Below, piece by piece: positions 14,227-23,052 of a stretch of 64,000 nt of DNA. Below the pieces are notes generated by a model that was not told where the DNA came from, made no database searches, and saw nothing but the letters and a program-made list of their open reading frames with translations. The DNA is from Chryseobacterium sp. Leaf405 (lineage in GTDB: Bacteria; Bacteroidota; Bacteroidia; Flavobacteriales; Weeksellaceae). A program made the translations under genes and the position numbers. Position 1 is the stretch's first letter. Each line of letters opens with the position of its first letter. The DNA lies in assembly GCF_001425355.1 (NCBI RefSeq), contig NZ_LMQN01000003.1, positions 1-64,000 on the forward strand, read 5' to 3'.

Positions 14227-16488
14227 ATGTTTAAGAAAACCGCCATTGTAAGTTTATTTACTCTTATTTCTGCTTCGTATATGGCTCAAAATACTACTCT
14301 ACCCGTTTATTTAGATGAATCAAAACCTGTGGAACAGCGTGTGAAAGATGCACTTTCAAGAATGACGCTGGAAGAAAAGGTGGCGATGCTTCATGCACAG
14401 TCAAAATTCAGTTCGCCGGGCGTTCCAAGATTGGGAATTCCTGAATTCTGGACGACAGATGGTCCTCACGGCGTTCGTTCGGAAGTAAAATGGGACGAAT
14501 GGGATCAGGCAGGTTGGACAAACGACTCCATTATTGCTTATCCTGCATTAACAGCTCTTTCCGCAACCTGGAACAAAAAAATGTCATGGAATTACGGAAA
14601 AGCGCTTGGTGAAGAAGCTCGTTACAGAAAAAAAGATATCCTTTTGGGACCTGGAGTGAATATCTACAGAACCCCACTCAACGGAAGAAACTTCGAATAC
14701 ATGGGTGAAGATCCTTATTTAACATCGAAAATGGTCGTTCCTTACATCAAAGGCGTTCAATCAAACGGTGTGGCAACTTCAGTAAAACATTTTGCCTTAA
14801 ATAATCAGGAAATGTTTCGTCATACAAGCAATGTAAAAGTAGATGACAGAACGTTGTATGAAATTTATCTTCCGCCGTTCAAAGCTGCCGTAACCGAAGC
14901 AGATTCATGGACGATTATGGGAGCTTACGATATGTACAAAGGTCAGTATGCAAGTCAGAATCAATATCTCTTGAATGATATTTTGAAAGGCGAATGGAAA
15001 TACAAAGGTGTTGTCGTTTCCGACTGGGGTGCGGTAAATAATACCGAACAGGCTATCCACAACGGGTTGGATCTTGAATTCGGAAGCTGGACCAACGGAC
15101 TTTCGGCAGGAACAAAGAATGCATATGACAATTATTATTTGGCAAAACCTTATTTAGATTTAATTAAATCTGGAAAAGTGGGGACAAAAGAGCTCGATGA
15201 TAAAGTTTCAAGGCTTTTAAATCTAGCTTATAAAACAACGATGAACAGAAATAAGCCTTTCGGAAACATTGCCTCTGAAGAGCATAAAGCTGTGGCTAAA
15301 GAAATTGGTGAAGAAGCAATCGTTTTGTTGAAAAACCAAGGAAATGTACTTCCGATCGACATTAACAAAGCTAAGAAAATCGCTGTAATCGGTGAAAACG
15401 CCATCAAAATCATGACTGTTGGTGGTGGTTCTTCTTCATTAAAAGTAAAATACGAAACGCTTCCTTTAGACGGAATTAAAGCAAGATTCGGTAAACAGTC
15501 TGATGTACAATATGCAAGAGGTTATGTAGGAGACATTGGTGGAGAATATAACGGGGTACAATCTGGACAAGATCTGAAAGAAACCCGTTCTGCAGAAGAA
15601 TTATTGAATGAAGCCGTGGAATTGGCAAAAAAATCTGATTATATCATTTTCGTTGGAGGTTTAAACAAATCTGATTTCCAAGATAGTGAAGGAAACGATA
15701 GAAAAAGCTACGGATTGCCTTACAATCAGGATCAAGTGATTGTTGCGTTGGCAAAAGTGAATAAAAATCTTGCGGTTGTTTTGGTATCAGGGAATGCAGT
15801 AGCAATGCCTTGGATTAAAGAAGTTCCAACGGTTTTACAATCTTGGTATTTAGGTTCGGAAGCTGGAAATTCTATCGCTTCTATTCTAGCAGGAGACGCA
15901 AATCCATCAGGAAAATTGCCGTTCACTTTCCCCGTGAAACTGGAAGATAATGCTGCCCATCAATTGGGAGAATATCCCGGACAAAAAGACGAACTGGCAG
16001 CAGGAAAAGGAAAAGATCAGAAAAACCCGATCAATATTACCTATAACGAAGGAATTTTTGTGGGATACAGATGGCATGACACTAAAAAAATTAAGCCGTT
16101 ATTCAGTTTCGGACATGGGTTGAGCTATACGACTTTTGAATTCGGAAAAGCTAAGGCGGATAAAACAACAATGTCTCAGGACGATAAAATTACCTTTACT
16201 GTTTCTGTAAAAAATACAGGTAAAAAAGCAGGTGCAGAAGTTGCTCAGCTTTATATTTCTGATTTAAAATCTTCTGTGGAAAGACCTACGAAAGAATTGA
16301 AAGGTTTTGAAAAAGTATTTTTAAATCCTGGTGAGGAAAAAGAAGTGACTTTCACAGTTGATAAGTCAGCTTTAAGTTATTTCGATGCTCAGAAGCATGA
16401 CTGGGTAGCCGAATCAGGAGATTTTGAAGCACAAATCGGAAATTCTTCTGATGCCATTAAAACAAAAGTGAAGTTTACTTTGAAGTAA
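14227..16488 (+). CDS. bglX: Beta-glucosidase, GH3 family (BglX-like)
   Basis: The 753-residue protein has a signal peptide (MFKKTAIVSLFTLISASYMAQ) and the three GH3 regions: an (alpha/beta)8 barrel with TDGPHGVR and the nucleophile Asp in VVVSDWGAV (about residue 266), an alpha/beta sandwich with IAVIGENA and GGGSSSLK, and a C-terminal fibronectin III-like domain (from about 650). It removes terminal beta-linked glucose from oligosaccharides in the periplasm. It has its own promoter and stands alone. Length is usual for BglX. Confidence 0.93.
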   Translation: MFKKTAIVSLFTLISASYMAQNTTLPVYLDESKPVEQRVKDALSRMTLEEKVAMLHAQSKFSSPGVPRLGIPEFWTTDGPHGVRSEVKWDEWDQAGWTNDSIIAYPALTALSATWNKKMSWNYGKALGEEARYRKKDILLGPGVNIYRTPLNGRNFEYMGEDPYLTSKMVVPYIKGVQSNGVATSVKHFALNNQEMFRHTSNVKVDDRTLYEIYLPPFKAAVTEADSWTIMGAYDMYKGQYASQNQYLLNDILKGEWKYKGVVVSDWGAVNNTEQAIHNGLDLEFGSWTNGLSAGTKNAYDNYYLAKPYLDLIKSGKVGTKELDDKVSRLLNLAYKTTMNRNKPFGNIASEEHKAVAKEIGEEAIVLLKNQGNVLPIDINKAKKIAVIGENAIKIMTVGGGSSSLKVKYETLPLDGIKARFGKQSDVQYARGYVGDIGGEYNGVQSGQDLKETRSAEELLNEAVELAKKSDYIIFVGGLNKSDFQDSEGNDRKSYGLPYNQDQVIVALAKVNKNLAVVLVSGNAVAMPWIKEVPTVLQSWYLGSEAGNSIASILAGDANPSGKLPFTFPVKLEDNAAHQLGEYPGQKDELAAGKGKDQKNPINITYNEGIFVGYRWHDTKKIKPLFSFGHGLSYTTFEFGKAKADKTTMSQDDKITFTVSVKNTGKKAGAEVAQLYISDLKSSVERPTKELKGFEKVFLNPGEEKEVTFTVDKSALSYFDAQKHDWVAESGDFEAQIGNSSDAIKTKVKFTLK

Positions 16489-16510
16489 TCTTACTTATAT
16501 TTCTAAAACG

Positions 16511-16541
16511 AAATGCCCGAATTTTATTCGGGCATTTTTAT
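16511..16541. terminator. Bidirectional terminator between convergent genes
   Basis: AATGCCCGAA / TTCGGGCATT, a perfect 10-bp stem with loop TTTTA, with T/A runs on both sides. It serves the GH3 gene and the gene at 16565-16951. Confidence 0.8.
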
Positions 16542-16564
16542 TTTCGAAGCTTATCAAACTAAAC

Positions 16565-16951
16565 TTATTTTTTACGGATAAAGCTCAATTCTGAACCTAA
16601 AATAGTATACGTTAAAGTTGTTTTTGTGACTTTATACGGACAACATTGAAAATCATCTTCCACTTCATTTACGCAAAGTTTTCCACTTTCCATTTTCCAT
16701 TTCGTTTTTTTCGTAGAACGTCCTTGCTTACTAATTAATACACCGCCAGGAACAAATGTTTTTGTTAAATCATTATCTACAACATTACCATCTATCTTAT
16801 GGATTTTCCAAGTACCTTCCACACCGGTTCCCACATTTGTTTCCGTTAAAGAAATTGGAGTAATTGTAATAAAAGATTTTTGTCCAAATAAGGCAGCCGT
16901 TCCTAAAACTAATCCGACACCAACAATTAAATTGAATGTTACTTTTTTCAT
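16565..16951 (-). CDS. Small secreted protein of unknown function, lipocalin-like size
   Basis: The 128-residue protein has a signal peptide (MKKVTFNLIVGVGLVLGTAALFGQ) and a mature part with GTWKIHKIDGNVV, ISKQGRSTKKTKWKMESGKL and a CC pair in DDFQCCPYKV. The GTWK...DG...F pattern and beta-rich look recall small lipocalin-like secreted proteins, but I do not recognise the family. It has a single-gene layout and is convergent with bglX. Confidence 0.7.
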   Translation of the reverse strand: MKKVTFNLIVGVGLVLGTAALFGQKSFITITPISLTETNVGTGVEGTWKIHKIDGNVVDNDLTKTFVPGGVLISKQGRSTKKTKWKMESGKLCVNEVEDDFQCCPYKVTKTTLTYTILGSELSFIRKK

Positions 16952-17083
16952 GGTTATTTTTAAAATTTAAATAAGTGTAAATATATGTCGAAAAATAATA
17001 CTTGTAAAGATTTATTTCCAAGTAAAAAATATTTGAACTGAGATCTCTACCGGATGACAAATTGTTTGGAAATATAAATGATT

Positions 17084-17117
17084 GAGATTGCTTCGCCACT
17101 TCGTTCCTCGCAATGAC
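17084..17117. repeat. Dispersed 34-bp repeat, copy 1
   Basis: Core GAGATTGCTTCG...TTCCTCGCAATGAC, 31 of 34 bases identical to 46254-46287. On the opposite strand it reads as the peptide CHCEERSDEA, well known as an artefact in protein databases. Confidence 0.65.
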
Positions 17118-17119
17118 CT

Positions 17120-17190
17120 AAGCCCTAGCCACGATTGCAACGACATCCTTTTGTGTAGCGAAGCGGAACAAAAGATATAGTGGAAAGCGG
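17120..17190. repeat. Dispersed flavobacterial intergenic repeat
   Basis: Runs from AGCCCTAGCCACGATTGCAA through ATCCTTTTGT...ACAAAAGAT (a short hairpin) to ATAGTGGAAAGCGGG. From memory, close variants of this block recur in many flavobacterial intergenic regions; no second copy is in the window. With the 34-bp repeat it fills the gap 16952-17216. Confidence 0.45.
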
Positions 17191-17216
17191 GGAAAAGCTT
17201 CAAAAAAAATATAAAT

Positions 17217-17765
17217 TTAAGTCTCGAAATAATGAATCACTCCAACTTCCGGATGATGTTTTTTCTCTGAATTAAAATCATTCTCATCGTTCCGACTGTT
17301 TTCCAGAAAAGAATTGCTGAACAAAACGTATGACGGATTTTCTGCAAGTCCGTTTTTCAACATCTGATGCGCTTCCACAATTGTTTTTCCATATAATTTC
17401 TTGAAATTTCCGATCTTGTATTGCGAAAATTTACCATAATGAACGATAAATTTTAATGATAAATCGATCGCTGTGCTTAATGATGTGCTCAATTCTTTAA
17501 CTTTACGGGTGAACGCACTCTGCATATTCCTCATCATTTTTGATATTTTTTGGTACGATGGTTTCTCATCATATCGGTAAAATAAAATGGCATCGCCTTC
17601 TATTTCTGAGATCTCAAAATACTCATCATTCAAATCAATAAGTGTAGAAAGTAGTTGTCTTACAATATATTCTCCTGTATAAAGTTTAGTATTGAATACA
17701 AATTCCGTAAACCCGCTGAAATCGGGAATAAGGATAATGCCATCTTTAATGTCTGTATTCTCCAT
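17217..17765 (-). CDS. DUF2652 protein, adenylate-cyclase-like fold
   Basis: The 182-residue protein carries the DUF2652 pattern: LIPDFSGFTEFVFNT at the start, then EIEGDAILFYRYDE (about 53-66). It resembles class III nucleotide cyclase catalytic domains (D-x-x-G-F-T and E-x-x-G-D), with the metal-binding aspartates D14 and near D58 retained. Whether it makes a cyclic nucleotide is unknown. It stands alone, downstream of the MFS gene but behind a terminator. Confidence 0.8.
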   Translation of the reverse strand: MENTDIKDGIILIPDFSGFTEFVFNTKLYTGEYIVRQLLSTLIDLNDEYFEISEIEGDAILFYRYDEKPSYQKISKMMRNMQSAFTRKVKELSTSLSTAIDLSLKFIVHYGKFSQYKIGNFKKLYGKTIVEAHQMLKNGLAENPSYVLFSNSFLENSRNDENDFNSEKKHHPEVGVIHYFET

Positions 17766-17929
17766 AATATTTTGTGCTAAAAAAAACCTGTTACATCCTT
17801 AGACGTAAAAGGTTTTATTTTACTTTATAGATTTCGCAAAATTAATTTTATTATTTCTTGCTCGTTTAAATCTCAATAATTAATTCTTTATCGTATCCAT
17901 TATGCTTTTCATCAATCTTTTGGGAGTAT

Positions 17930-17966
17930 GAATAAAAAAAGAATCGACAAATTAGATGTCGATTCC
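17930..17966 (-). terminator. Terminator of the MFS exporter gene
   Basis: GAATCGACA / TGTCGATTC, a perfect 9-bp stem, followed on the minus strand by a run of seven T residues. A second weaker hairpin (AAAACCT...AGGTTTT) is at 17781-17815. Confidence 0.8.
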
Positions 17967-17999
17967 TTTAAATATTGATTTATATGAATTTCTTCAATA

Positions 18000-19385
18000 T
18001 TATGAAACAATTATTTCTGCCTGTTTTGACTTTAAATTTTTAATGATAAACCATAATAACATGGCTAATGCAAATACGGCGTATCCTATTAAAATGATTA
18101 AACTTAAATTTCCAACTGCAAATTCTGACGGGAAAATCTGGCTCATTAAAGTCATAAAAGACAATCCAATTCCGGCTCCTAAAAAGTAACTTGTAGACCC
18201 AAGACTTGAAGCGACACCGTAATCAGAAGCTTTAGCATCCCGAATTCCCAAAACAGATAATGCGGTAAAACAAAACGTCATCCCAATTCCAGAAATACAA
18301 GCCGATCCAATTAAAACTAAGGTTAAAGGATGCCCGATATACACTGAAATTAATAGCGAAACAGCTCCCGACAACATAAAAATCCAGCCAAAAATACCCA
18401 TCTGAGCAGAATTTAGCCTTTTAGAAATATGAGGTAAAACAAATTTCGCCACCAAGGCAGACATTATGCTGAACGGAACCAATAATAATCCCGCTGAAGC
18501 CGCCGATTGTCCCATATCTTTCTGTAGCATTAAAGAAATTAAGAATAAAAATCCGATAAAAAATGCACCCAACGCTACAAAAGCAAAGCTGGAAATCACT
18601 AATGACCGATGTTGAAATAATTGTAAATCAATCAAAGGTTTTGACATTGATTTTAATCTGTAAAATACTGATGTTAAAAGTAAAACAGCCAAAATGAATG
18701 ATGCGACTACCATGAAGGTTTGCTCTTTGATATGAATTAATTCGTGCGTTCCGTAGGTTAAACTTAATAATCCTAATACCAATAAAATTCCTGATGTGAT
18801 GTCGGTTTTTGGCGATTTTTCAGAGATTTCATCTTTTGGTAAATATTGATAGGCAACAATGAGTGTTACTAAAAGAATAGGAACATTTATCAGGAAAACC
18901 CAATGCCAGCTAAGATAGGTACTAATAATTCCACCTAATGAAAGTCCGCTTCCTGAACCAATCGCTGCAAATGAACTGAAAATCCCGATTGCACGGTTTC
19001 TCTCCTGATCTTTTTGAAAAGTATGGGTAACAATCGACATCGCAGAAGGCATAATAAATGCAGCTCCTAATCCCTGCAAAGCACGGAATACAGCTAAAGA
19101 TTCGAAAGTTGTCGCCAACCCAGCGCCCAAGGAAGTCAACATAAAAATAAGTGAACCTAAAAGGAACATTTTTTTGCGTCCGATCTGATCTGAAAGTTTT
19201 CCGCCAATAATAAGAAAACCTCCGAAAAACAACACATATAATGTCTGTAACCACTGAACTGTTTCGGCTCCAATAGTAAATTGCTTTTGAATAGAAGGAA
19301 TCGTCAGATTAATGATGGCAATATCCAAAGCCTCTACAAATGTTCCCACCGATGCTACAATTAATATCAAATTTCTCTTATCCAT
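18000..19385 (-). CDS. MFS drug exporter, DHA2-like (14 TM)
   Basis: The 461-residue membrane protein has about 14 hydrophobic helices. Major-facilitator hallmarks are IGGKLSDQIGRKKMFLLG (loop 2-3 motif, about 61-78) and FRALQGLGAAFIMPSAMSI. The 14-TM DHA2 group exports drugs or metabolites by proton antiport at the inner membrane. It is divergent from an Lrp/AsnC regulator with a 143-base gap, the classic layout for local control of an exporter by an amino-acid-sensing regulator; the substrate is unknown. Confidence 0.88.
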   Translation of the reverse strand: MDKRNLILIVASVGTFVEALDIAIINLTIPSIQKQFTIGAETVQWLQTLYVLFFGGFLIIGGKLSDQIGRKKMFLLGSLIFMLTSLGAGLATTFESLAVFRALQGLGAAFIMPSAMSIVTHTFQKDQERNRAIGIFSSFAAIGSGSGLSLGGIISTYLSWHWVFLINVPILLVTLIVAYQYLPKDEISEKSPKTDITSGILLVLGLLSLTYGTHELIHIKEQTFMVVASFILAVLLLTSVFYRLKSMSKPLIDLQLFQHRSLVISSFAFVALGAFFIGFLFLISLMLQKDMGQSAASAGLLLVPFSIMSALVAKFVLPHISKRLNSAQMGIFGWIFMLSGAVSLLISVYIGHPLTLVLIGSACISGIGMTFCFTALSVLGIRDAKASDYGVASSLGSTSYFLGAGIGLSFMTLMSQIFPSEFAVGNLSLIILIGYAVFALAMLLWFIIKNLKSKQAEIIVS

Positions 19386-19528
19386 AAATTTTAATTACAC
19401 TGCAAAATTAAAATTTATAGAACATTTGTGAAAATTACTCATTAAATTTGGAACAATATTTATATTAATTAATAAAATAAAGAACATTTATTCTTCTATT
19501 TAAAATTAAACCCTCACAAACAGAACAA

Positions 19529-19999
19529 ATGGCAACAGAAAATTACATTCCCGACGAAAAAGATCTTTCTATTTTACGTTTACTTCAGAAAGATTCTAAG
19601 TTGAGCATACGTGATATTGCAACGAGAATCAATCTGAGCGCAACACCTACACACGAACGAATAAAGCGTATGGAGAAATTGGGAATTATTAAAGAATACA
19701 CAACCGTTGTCGACCGTAAAAAGGTGAATAAAGGCATGATGGTAATCTGTATGATCGCTCTGAATGTTCACAATAAAAAAACTGCCGGAAAATTCATTGA
19801 AGAAGTCAGTAAATTAAAAGAAGTCGTAGAATTCTACAACATAAGCGGAGATTTTGATTTTATGCTGAAAATTCTTGCTCCCAATATGGATGAATTCCAT
19901 GAGTTTTTCATCAACAAATTATCCGAAATCGAAGGTATTGGGCAGACCAAGAGTATTTTTGTAATGAACAGTATTAAGGAAAGTGCGCAGATTTTGTGA
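19529..19999 (+). CDS. Lrp/AsnC family regulator
   Basis: The 156-residue protein has an N-terminal winged helix (about 8-55, DLSILRLLQKDSKLSIRDIATRINLS) and a C-terminal RAM/AsnC ligand-binding domain (about 70-150, with VEFYNISGDFDFMLKI). Proteins of this class form octamers and respond to amino acids. It is probably a regulator of the divergent MFS gene and possibly itself. Confidence 0.92.
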   Translation: MATENYIPDEKDLSILRLLQKDSKLSIRDIATRINLSATPTHERIKRMEKLGIIKEYTTVVDRKKVNKGMMVICMIALNVHNKKTAGKFIEEVSKLKEVVEFYNISGDFDFMLKILAPNMDEFHEFFINKLSEIEGIGQTKSIFVMNSIKESAQIL

Positions 20000-20168
20000 T
20001 TTTAGGATAAATGCATAAACTAATATTTTACTTTAAATTAACTGTTTTTTATATGTAATAAAACAATATCTGGTTAAATTTTTGATGTAAAATAGGTCGA
20101 AAAGAAACGAAGTAATTTCAGAAAATAGTACTCAATACTGAAATAAAAAAACATTTACAAAATAAATT

Positions 20169-21152
20169 ATGGAATATAGAAAATTAGGAAACAGTGAATT
20201 AGAGGTTTCGGCAATTACATTTGGAGCATGGGCAGCCGGTGGCTGGATGTGGGGAAGTACAGACAGAAATGACGCTATTGAAGCCATAAAAGCATCTTAC
20301 GATGTCGGGGTAACTTCTATTGACACCGCTCCTATTTACGGACAGGGAACAAGTGAAGAAATTGTAGGTGAGGCAATTAAAGGAATTTCACGGAATAAAG
20401 TTCAGATTTTGACAAAATTTGGAATGCGATGGGATCTCGCTAAAGGAAATCTCGCCATGCACAGCAAAAATAATGATGGAGAAGATATTGATGTTTATAA
20501 ATACGCTGGTAAAGACAGCATTATTTACGAATGTGAGCAAAGTTTGAAAAGATTAGGAACAGATTATATTGATTTGTACCAAATTCACTGGCCGGATCTT
20601 GCTACTCCGATTGATGAAACTTTTGAAGCCGTTTCAAGGTTAATCGAACAGGGAAAAGTTCGTTTTGCAGGAGTTTGTAATTATGATGCCGAGCAAATGG
20701 CAGAAGCCGATAAAACAATCAAATTAGTTTCTAATCAGATTCCGTTCAGTATGGTAAACCGTGGAATTGAAGAAAAAACGGTTCCTTACTGCATTGAAAA
20801 TCACAAATCTATTTTAGCATATAGCCCTTTGGAAAGAGGTTTATTAACTGGAAAGATTACTTCTGACTATAAATTTCAGGATGGTGATCACAGAGCAAGT
20901 CACAAACATTTTCAGCCTGAATTCATTGAAAGAACAAATACACTTTTAAACAAAATCAAACCGATTGCAGAGAAACACAATGCAACTCTGGGACAATTGG
21001 TTTTACGATGGACAATCGAAAGACCTGGAATTACTATTGCCTTAGCCGGAGCCAGAAATTCAGAACAGGCGGTTCAGAATGCAAAAGCAATTGACATCAA
21101 TCTTTCAACAGAAGAAATTGAAGCCATTAACGAATTGGTTAATCATTTTTAA
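20169..21152 (+). CDS. Aldo/keto reductase
   Basis: The 327-residue NADPH-dependent TIM-barrel reductase shows FGAWAAGGW, the catalytic DTAPIYGQGTSEE region (Asp and Tyr about residues 52-57, corresponding to the D-x-x-x-x-Y motif), YQIHWPD (His) and LAYSPLERGLLTG. Close to the YhdN/Gpr group that reduces small aldehydes. It is followed after 17 bases by an NAD-dependent dehydrogenase, probably in one operon. Confidence 0.9.
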   Translation: MEYRKLGNSELEVSAITFGAWAAGGWMWGSTDRNDAIEAIKASYDVGVTSIDTAPIYGQGTSEEIVGEAIKGISRNKVQILTKFGMRWDLAKGNLAMHSKNNDGEDIDVYKYAGKDSIIYECEQSLKRLGTDYIDLYQIHWPDLATPIDETFEAVSRLIEQGKVRFAGVCNYDAEQMAEADKTIKLVSNQIPFSMVNRGIEEKTVPYCIENHKSILAYSPLERGLLTGKITSDYKFQDGDHRASHKHFQPEFIERTNTLLNKIKPIAEKHNATLGQLVLRWTIERPGITIALAGARNSEQAVQNAKAIDINLSTEEIEAINELVNHF

Positions 21153-21169
21153 TTACAATCAATAAAAAA

Positions 21170-22018
21170 ATGAACGAAGAAAAAATAGGATTTATTGGTC
21201 TCGGAAATATGGGACATCCGATGGCAAAGAATCTCGAAAAAGCAGGATTTCAACTATCCGTTTACAACCGAAGTATTGATAAAGCGGAAGATTTTAAAGA
21301 AAAATCAACAGTTTACGATAATGTTTCAGAATTGGTGGAAAACAGTGATATTATTTTCACAATGCTTACAAACGATGATGCTGTTAAATCCGTCTATGAA
21401 GAAGTTTTTACTCTAAATATCGCCGAAAAACTATTCGTCGATATGAGCACTATCTCTCCCGAACAAAGTGCTAAAATTGCCAATGCTGTTAAGATAAAAG
21501 AAGCTTCTTTTATTGACGCCCCTGTTGCAGGAAGTACAAAACCCGCTGCCGACGGAACTTTGATTATTATGGCAGGAGCAGAAGAAAATGATCTGAAGAG
21601 AGCACTTCCCTATCTTGAAAAATTAGGAAAACAGATTAAACATCTGGGCGAAAACGGAAAAGGAATTGCAGCTAAACTGTCGGTTAATTATTTCATTTCC
21701 ATCATTTATCAGGGGTTGGCAGAAACGATTTTACTTTCCGACAAACTGGGAATAGATCGTAAAGATATGCTTGAAATCATCAATGAAAGTGCAAGCGGAA
21801 GCGGCGCCACAAAAGTAAAAACACCACTCTTAACTGAAGATAATTACAAACCGGCATTCGCACTAGATCTTATGCTGAAAGATATTTTATTAGCTAAAAA
21901 TGCAGGTGCAGATTTTCCTTTATCGCAAATATTAATTGAAACCTATCAGGAAGCTCATAACGAAGGATTTGGTAAGGATGATGTGATGGGTATCATTAAT
22001 TATTTAAAGAACAGATAA
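21170..22018 (+). CDS. 3-hydroxyisobutyrate-dehydrogenase-family oxidoreductase
   Basis: The 282-residue protein has an N-terminal Rossmann fold (IGFIGLGNMGHPMAKNLEKAGF, G-x-G-x-x-G) and the family signature FIDAPVAGSTKPAADGTL (about 115-132). The catalytic lysine is probably in GKGIAAKLSVNYF. It belongs to the beta-hydroxyacid dehydrogenases (tartronate semialdehyde or succinic semialdehyde reductases). It acts on small hydroxy acids or aldehydes; substrate unknown. Confidence 0.88.
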   Translation: MNEEKIGFIGLGNMGHPMAKNLEKAGFQLSVYNRSIDKAEDFKEKSTVYDNVSELVENSDIIFTMLTNDDAVKSVYEEVFTLNIAEKLFVDMSTISPEQSAKIANAVKIKEASFIDAPVAGSTKPAADGTLIIMAGAEENDLKRALPYLEKLGKQIKHLGENGKGIAAKLSVNYFISIIYQGLAETILLSDKLGIDRKDMLEIINESASGSGATKVKTPLLTEDNYKPAFALDLMLKDILLAKNAGADFPLSQILIETYQEAHNEGFGKDDVMGIINYLKNR

Positions 22019-22106
22019 ATAATCAACATCGAAATCCCGTAATGATATTATCAAAAATTTAAAAAAGCGATTTCAAAAATATTCTATTTATAATTACTTT
22101 GTAATA

Positions 22107-22158
22107 AAAACCTGTCATATAAATATTACAACTCTATAATATTTATATGACAGGTTTT
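22107..22158. repeat. Perfect 22-bp hairpin containing TAATATTTATATGACA
   Basis: Arms 22107-22128 and 22137-22158 are exact reverse complements around an 8-base loop. It lies between convergent genes and could be a bidirectional terminator (A/T ends). The arm sequence TAATATTTATATGACA recurs at 43998-44013. Confidence 0.65.
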
Positions 22159-22184
22159 ACAGTAGAAAAACAAATCAAGTTGTA

Positions 22185-22300
22185 TACTTTTGCATTAAAG
22201 TTTTAAAACACTGAGGTCGCAAAACATACAGACACTTAGTTAATAATTGTTTTTATTCATCCCTGGATCTGTCAGGAGTAGTTACCTGACAGATCATTTT
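22185..22300 (+). ncRNA. Possible short transcript with terminator, uncertain
   Basis: TACTTTTG at 22185-22192 resembles a -7 box. A perfect 11-bp hairpin (GATCTGTCAGG / CCTGACAGATC, 22266-22295) with TTTT after it lies about 75 bases downstream. There is no start codon with a sensible frame between. This could be a small RNA of about 100 bases or only a terminator. The remainder of the 22019-22443 gap shows nothing else. Confidence 0.25.
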
Positions 22301-22443
22301 AAAAATTAATAAAAAGTCAATACCATAACTATTCTAAAAATAGATTTAGAACATTTTTAAACTGAAGATATTTACTTTTTGTAAGTATCTTTATATTTAG
22401 CAATCAGGTTTGCAGATCTGGTATTTATACATCATTAAAGATT

Positions 22444-23052
22444 CTAATTACGGTAATCTTTCAGAAGATCAACGAGATTAGATACATTCAGCTTTGTAAA
22501 AATTCTTCTTTTATACGTGCTGGCAGTTGCTATGTGAATATTCAGAATGTTGGCAATTTCAAGATTTCCATTGCCTTCCGATAAAAGTTTAAAAACCTGA
22601 AATTCTCTTTCCGATAAAATATCTCTTACTTGTTTTTTAGAAGAGCTGCTGGCAAGCTCATAAGCCAACTTGGGAGAATAATAATATCCGTCTTCAAAAA
22701 TAGCTTTTACGGCTTTAATGATATTTTTTTCACTCCCCAATTTATTCAGATACCCTTCTGCTCCCTCACGAATATAATCGACGGCCTCAGATTCGTCTGA
22801 AGAAGAAAACACCAAAATCATTAGATCCCGTTGAATTTTTTTCAGTTCTTTAACCATATATTTGAAAAGGCTTCCTTCCATATCGATATCAAGAATGATA
22901 AGGTCGAATTTTTCAGATTTAAGTTTAGATTCTACTTCATCATAGCTTTCAGCGTAATCGATTACAATGTTTTTAAAATGGTTTTCTAAAACGATTGCAG
23001 TTCCGAATCTCACTACAAAATGATCATCGGCAATTAAAATTTTTTTATTCAT
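22444..23052 (-). CDS. NarL/LuxR-type response regulator
   Basis: The 202-residue protein has a receiver domain (1-120; phospho-acceptor in LIILDIDMEG near residue 54, acidic pair ADD at 8-10) and a LuxR-type HTH (about 143-200; LSEREFQVFKLLSEG, ANILNIHIATASTYKRRI). It is encoded directly after the sensor kinase gene with an 8-base overlap, so the two form one two-component system. Confidence 0.93.
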   Translation of the reverse strand: MNKKILIADDHFVVRFGTAIVLENHFKNIVIDYAESYDEVESKLKSEKFDLIILDIDMEGSLFKYMVKELKKIQRDLMILVFSSSDESEAVDYIREGAEGYLNKLGSEKNIIKAVKAIFEDGYYYSPKLAYELASSSSKKQVRDILSEREFQVFKLLSEGNGNLEIANILNIHIATASTYKRRIFTKLNVSNLVDLLKDYRN

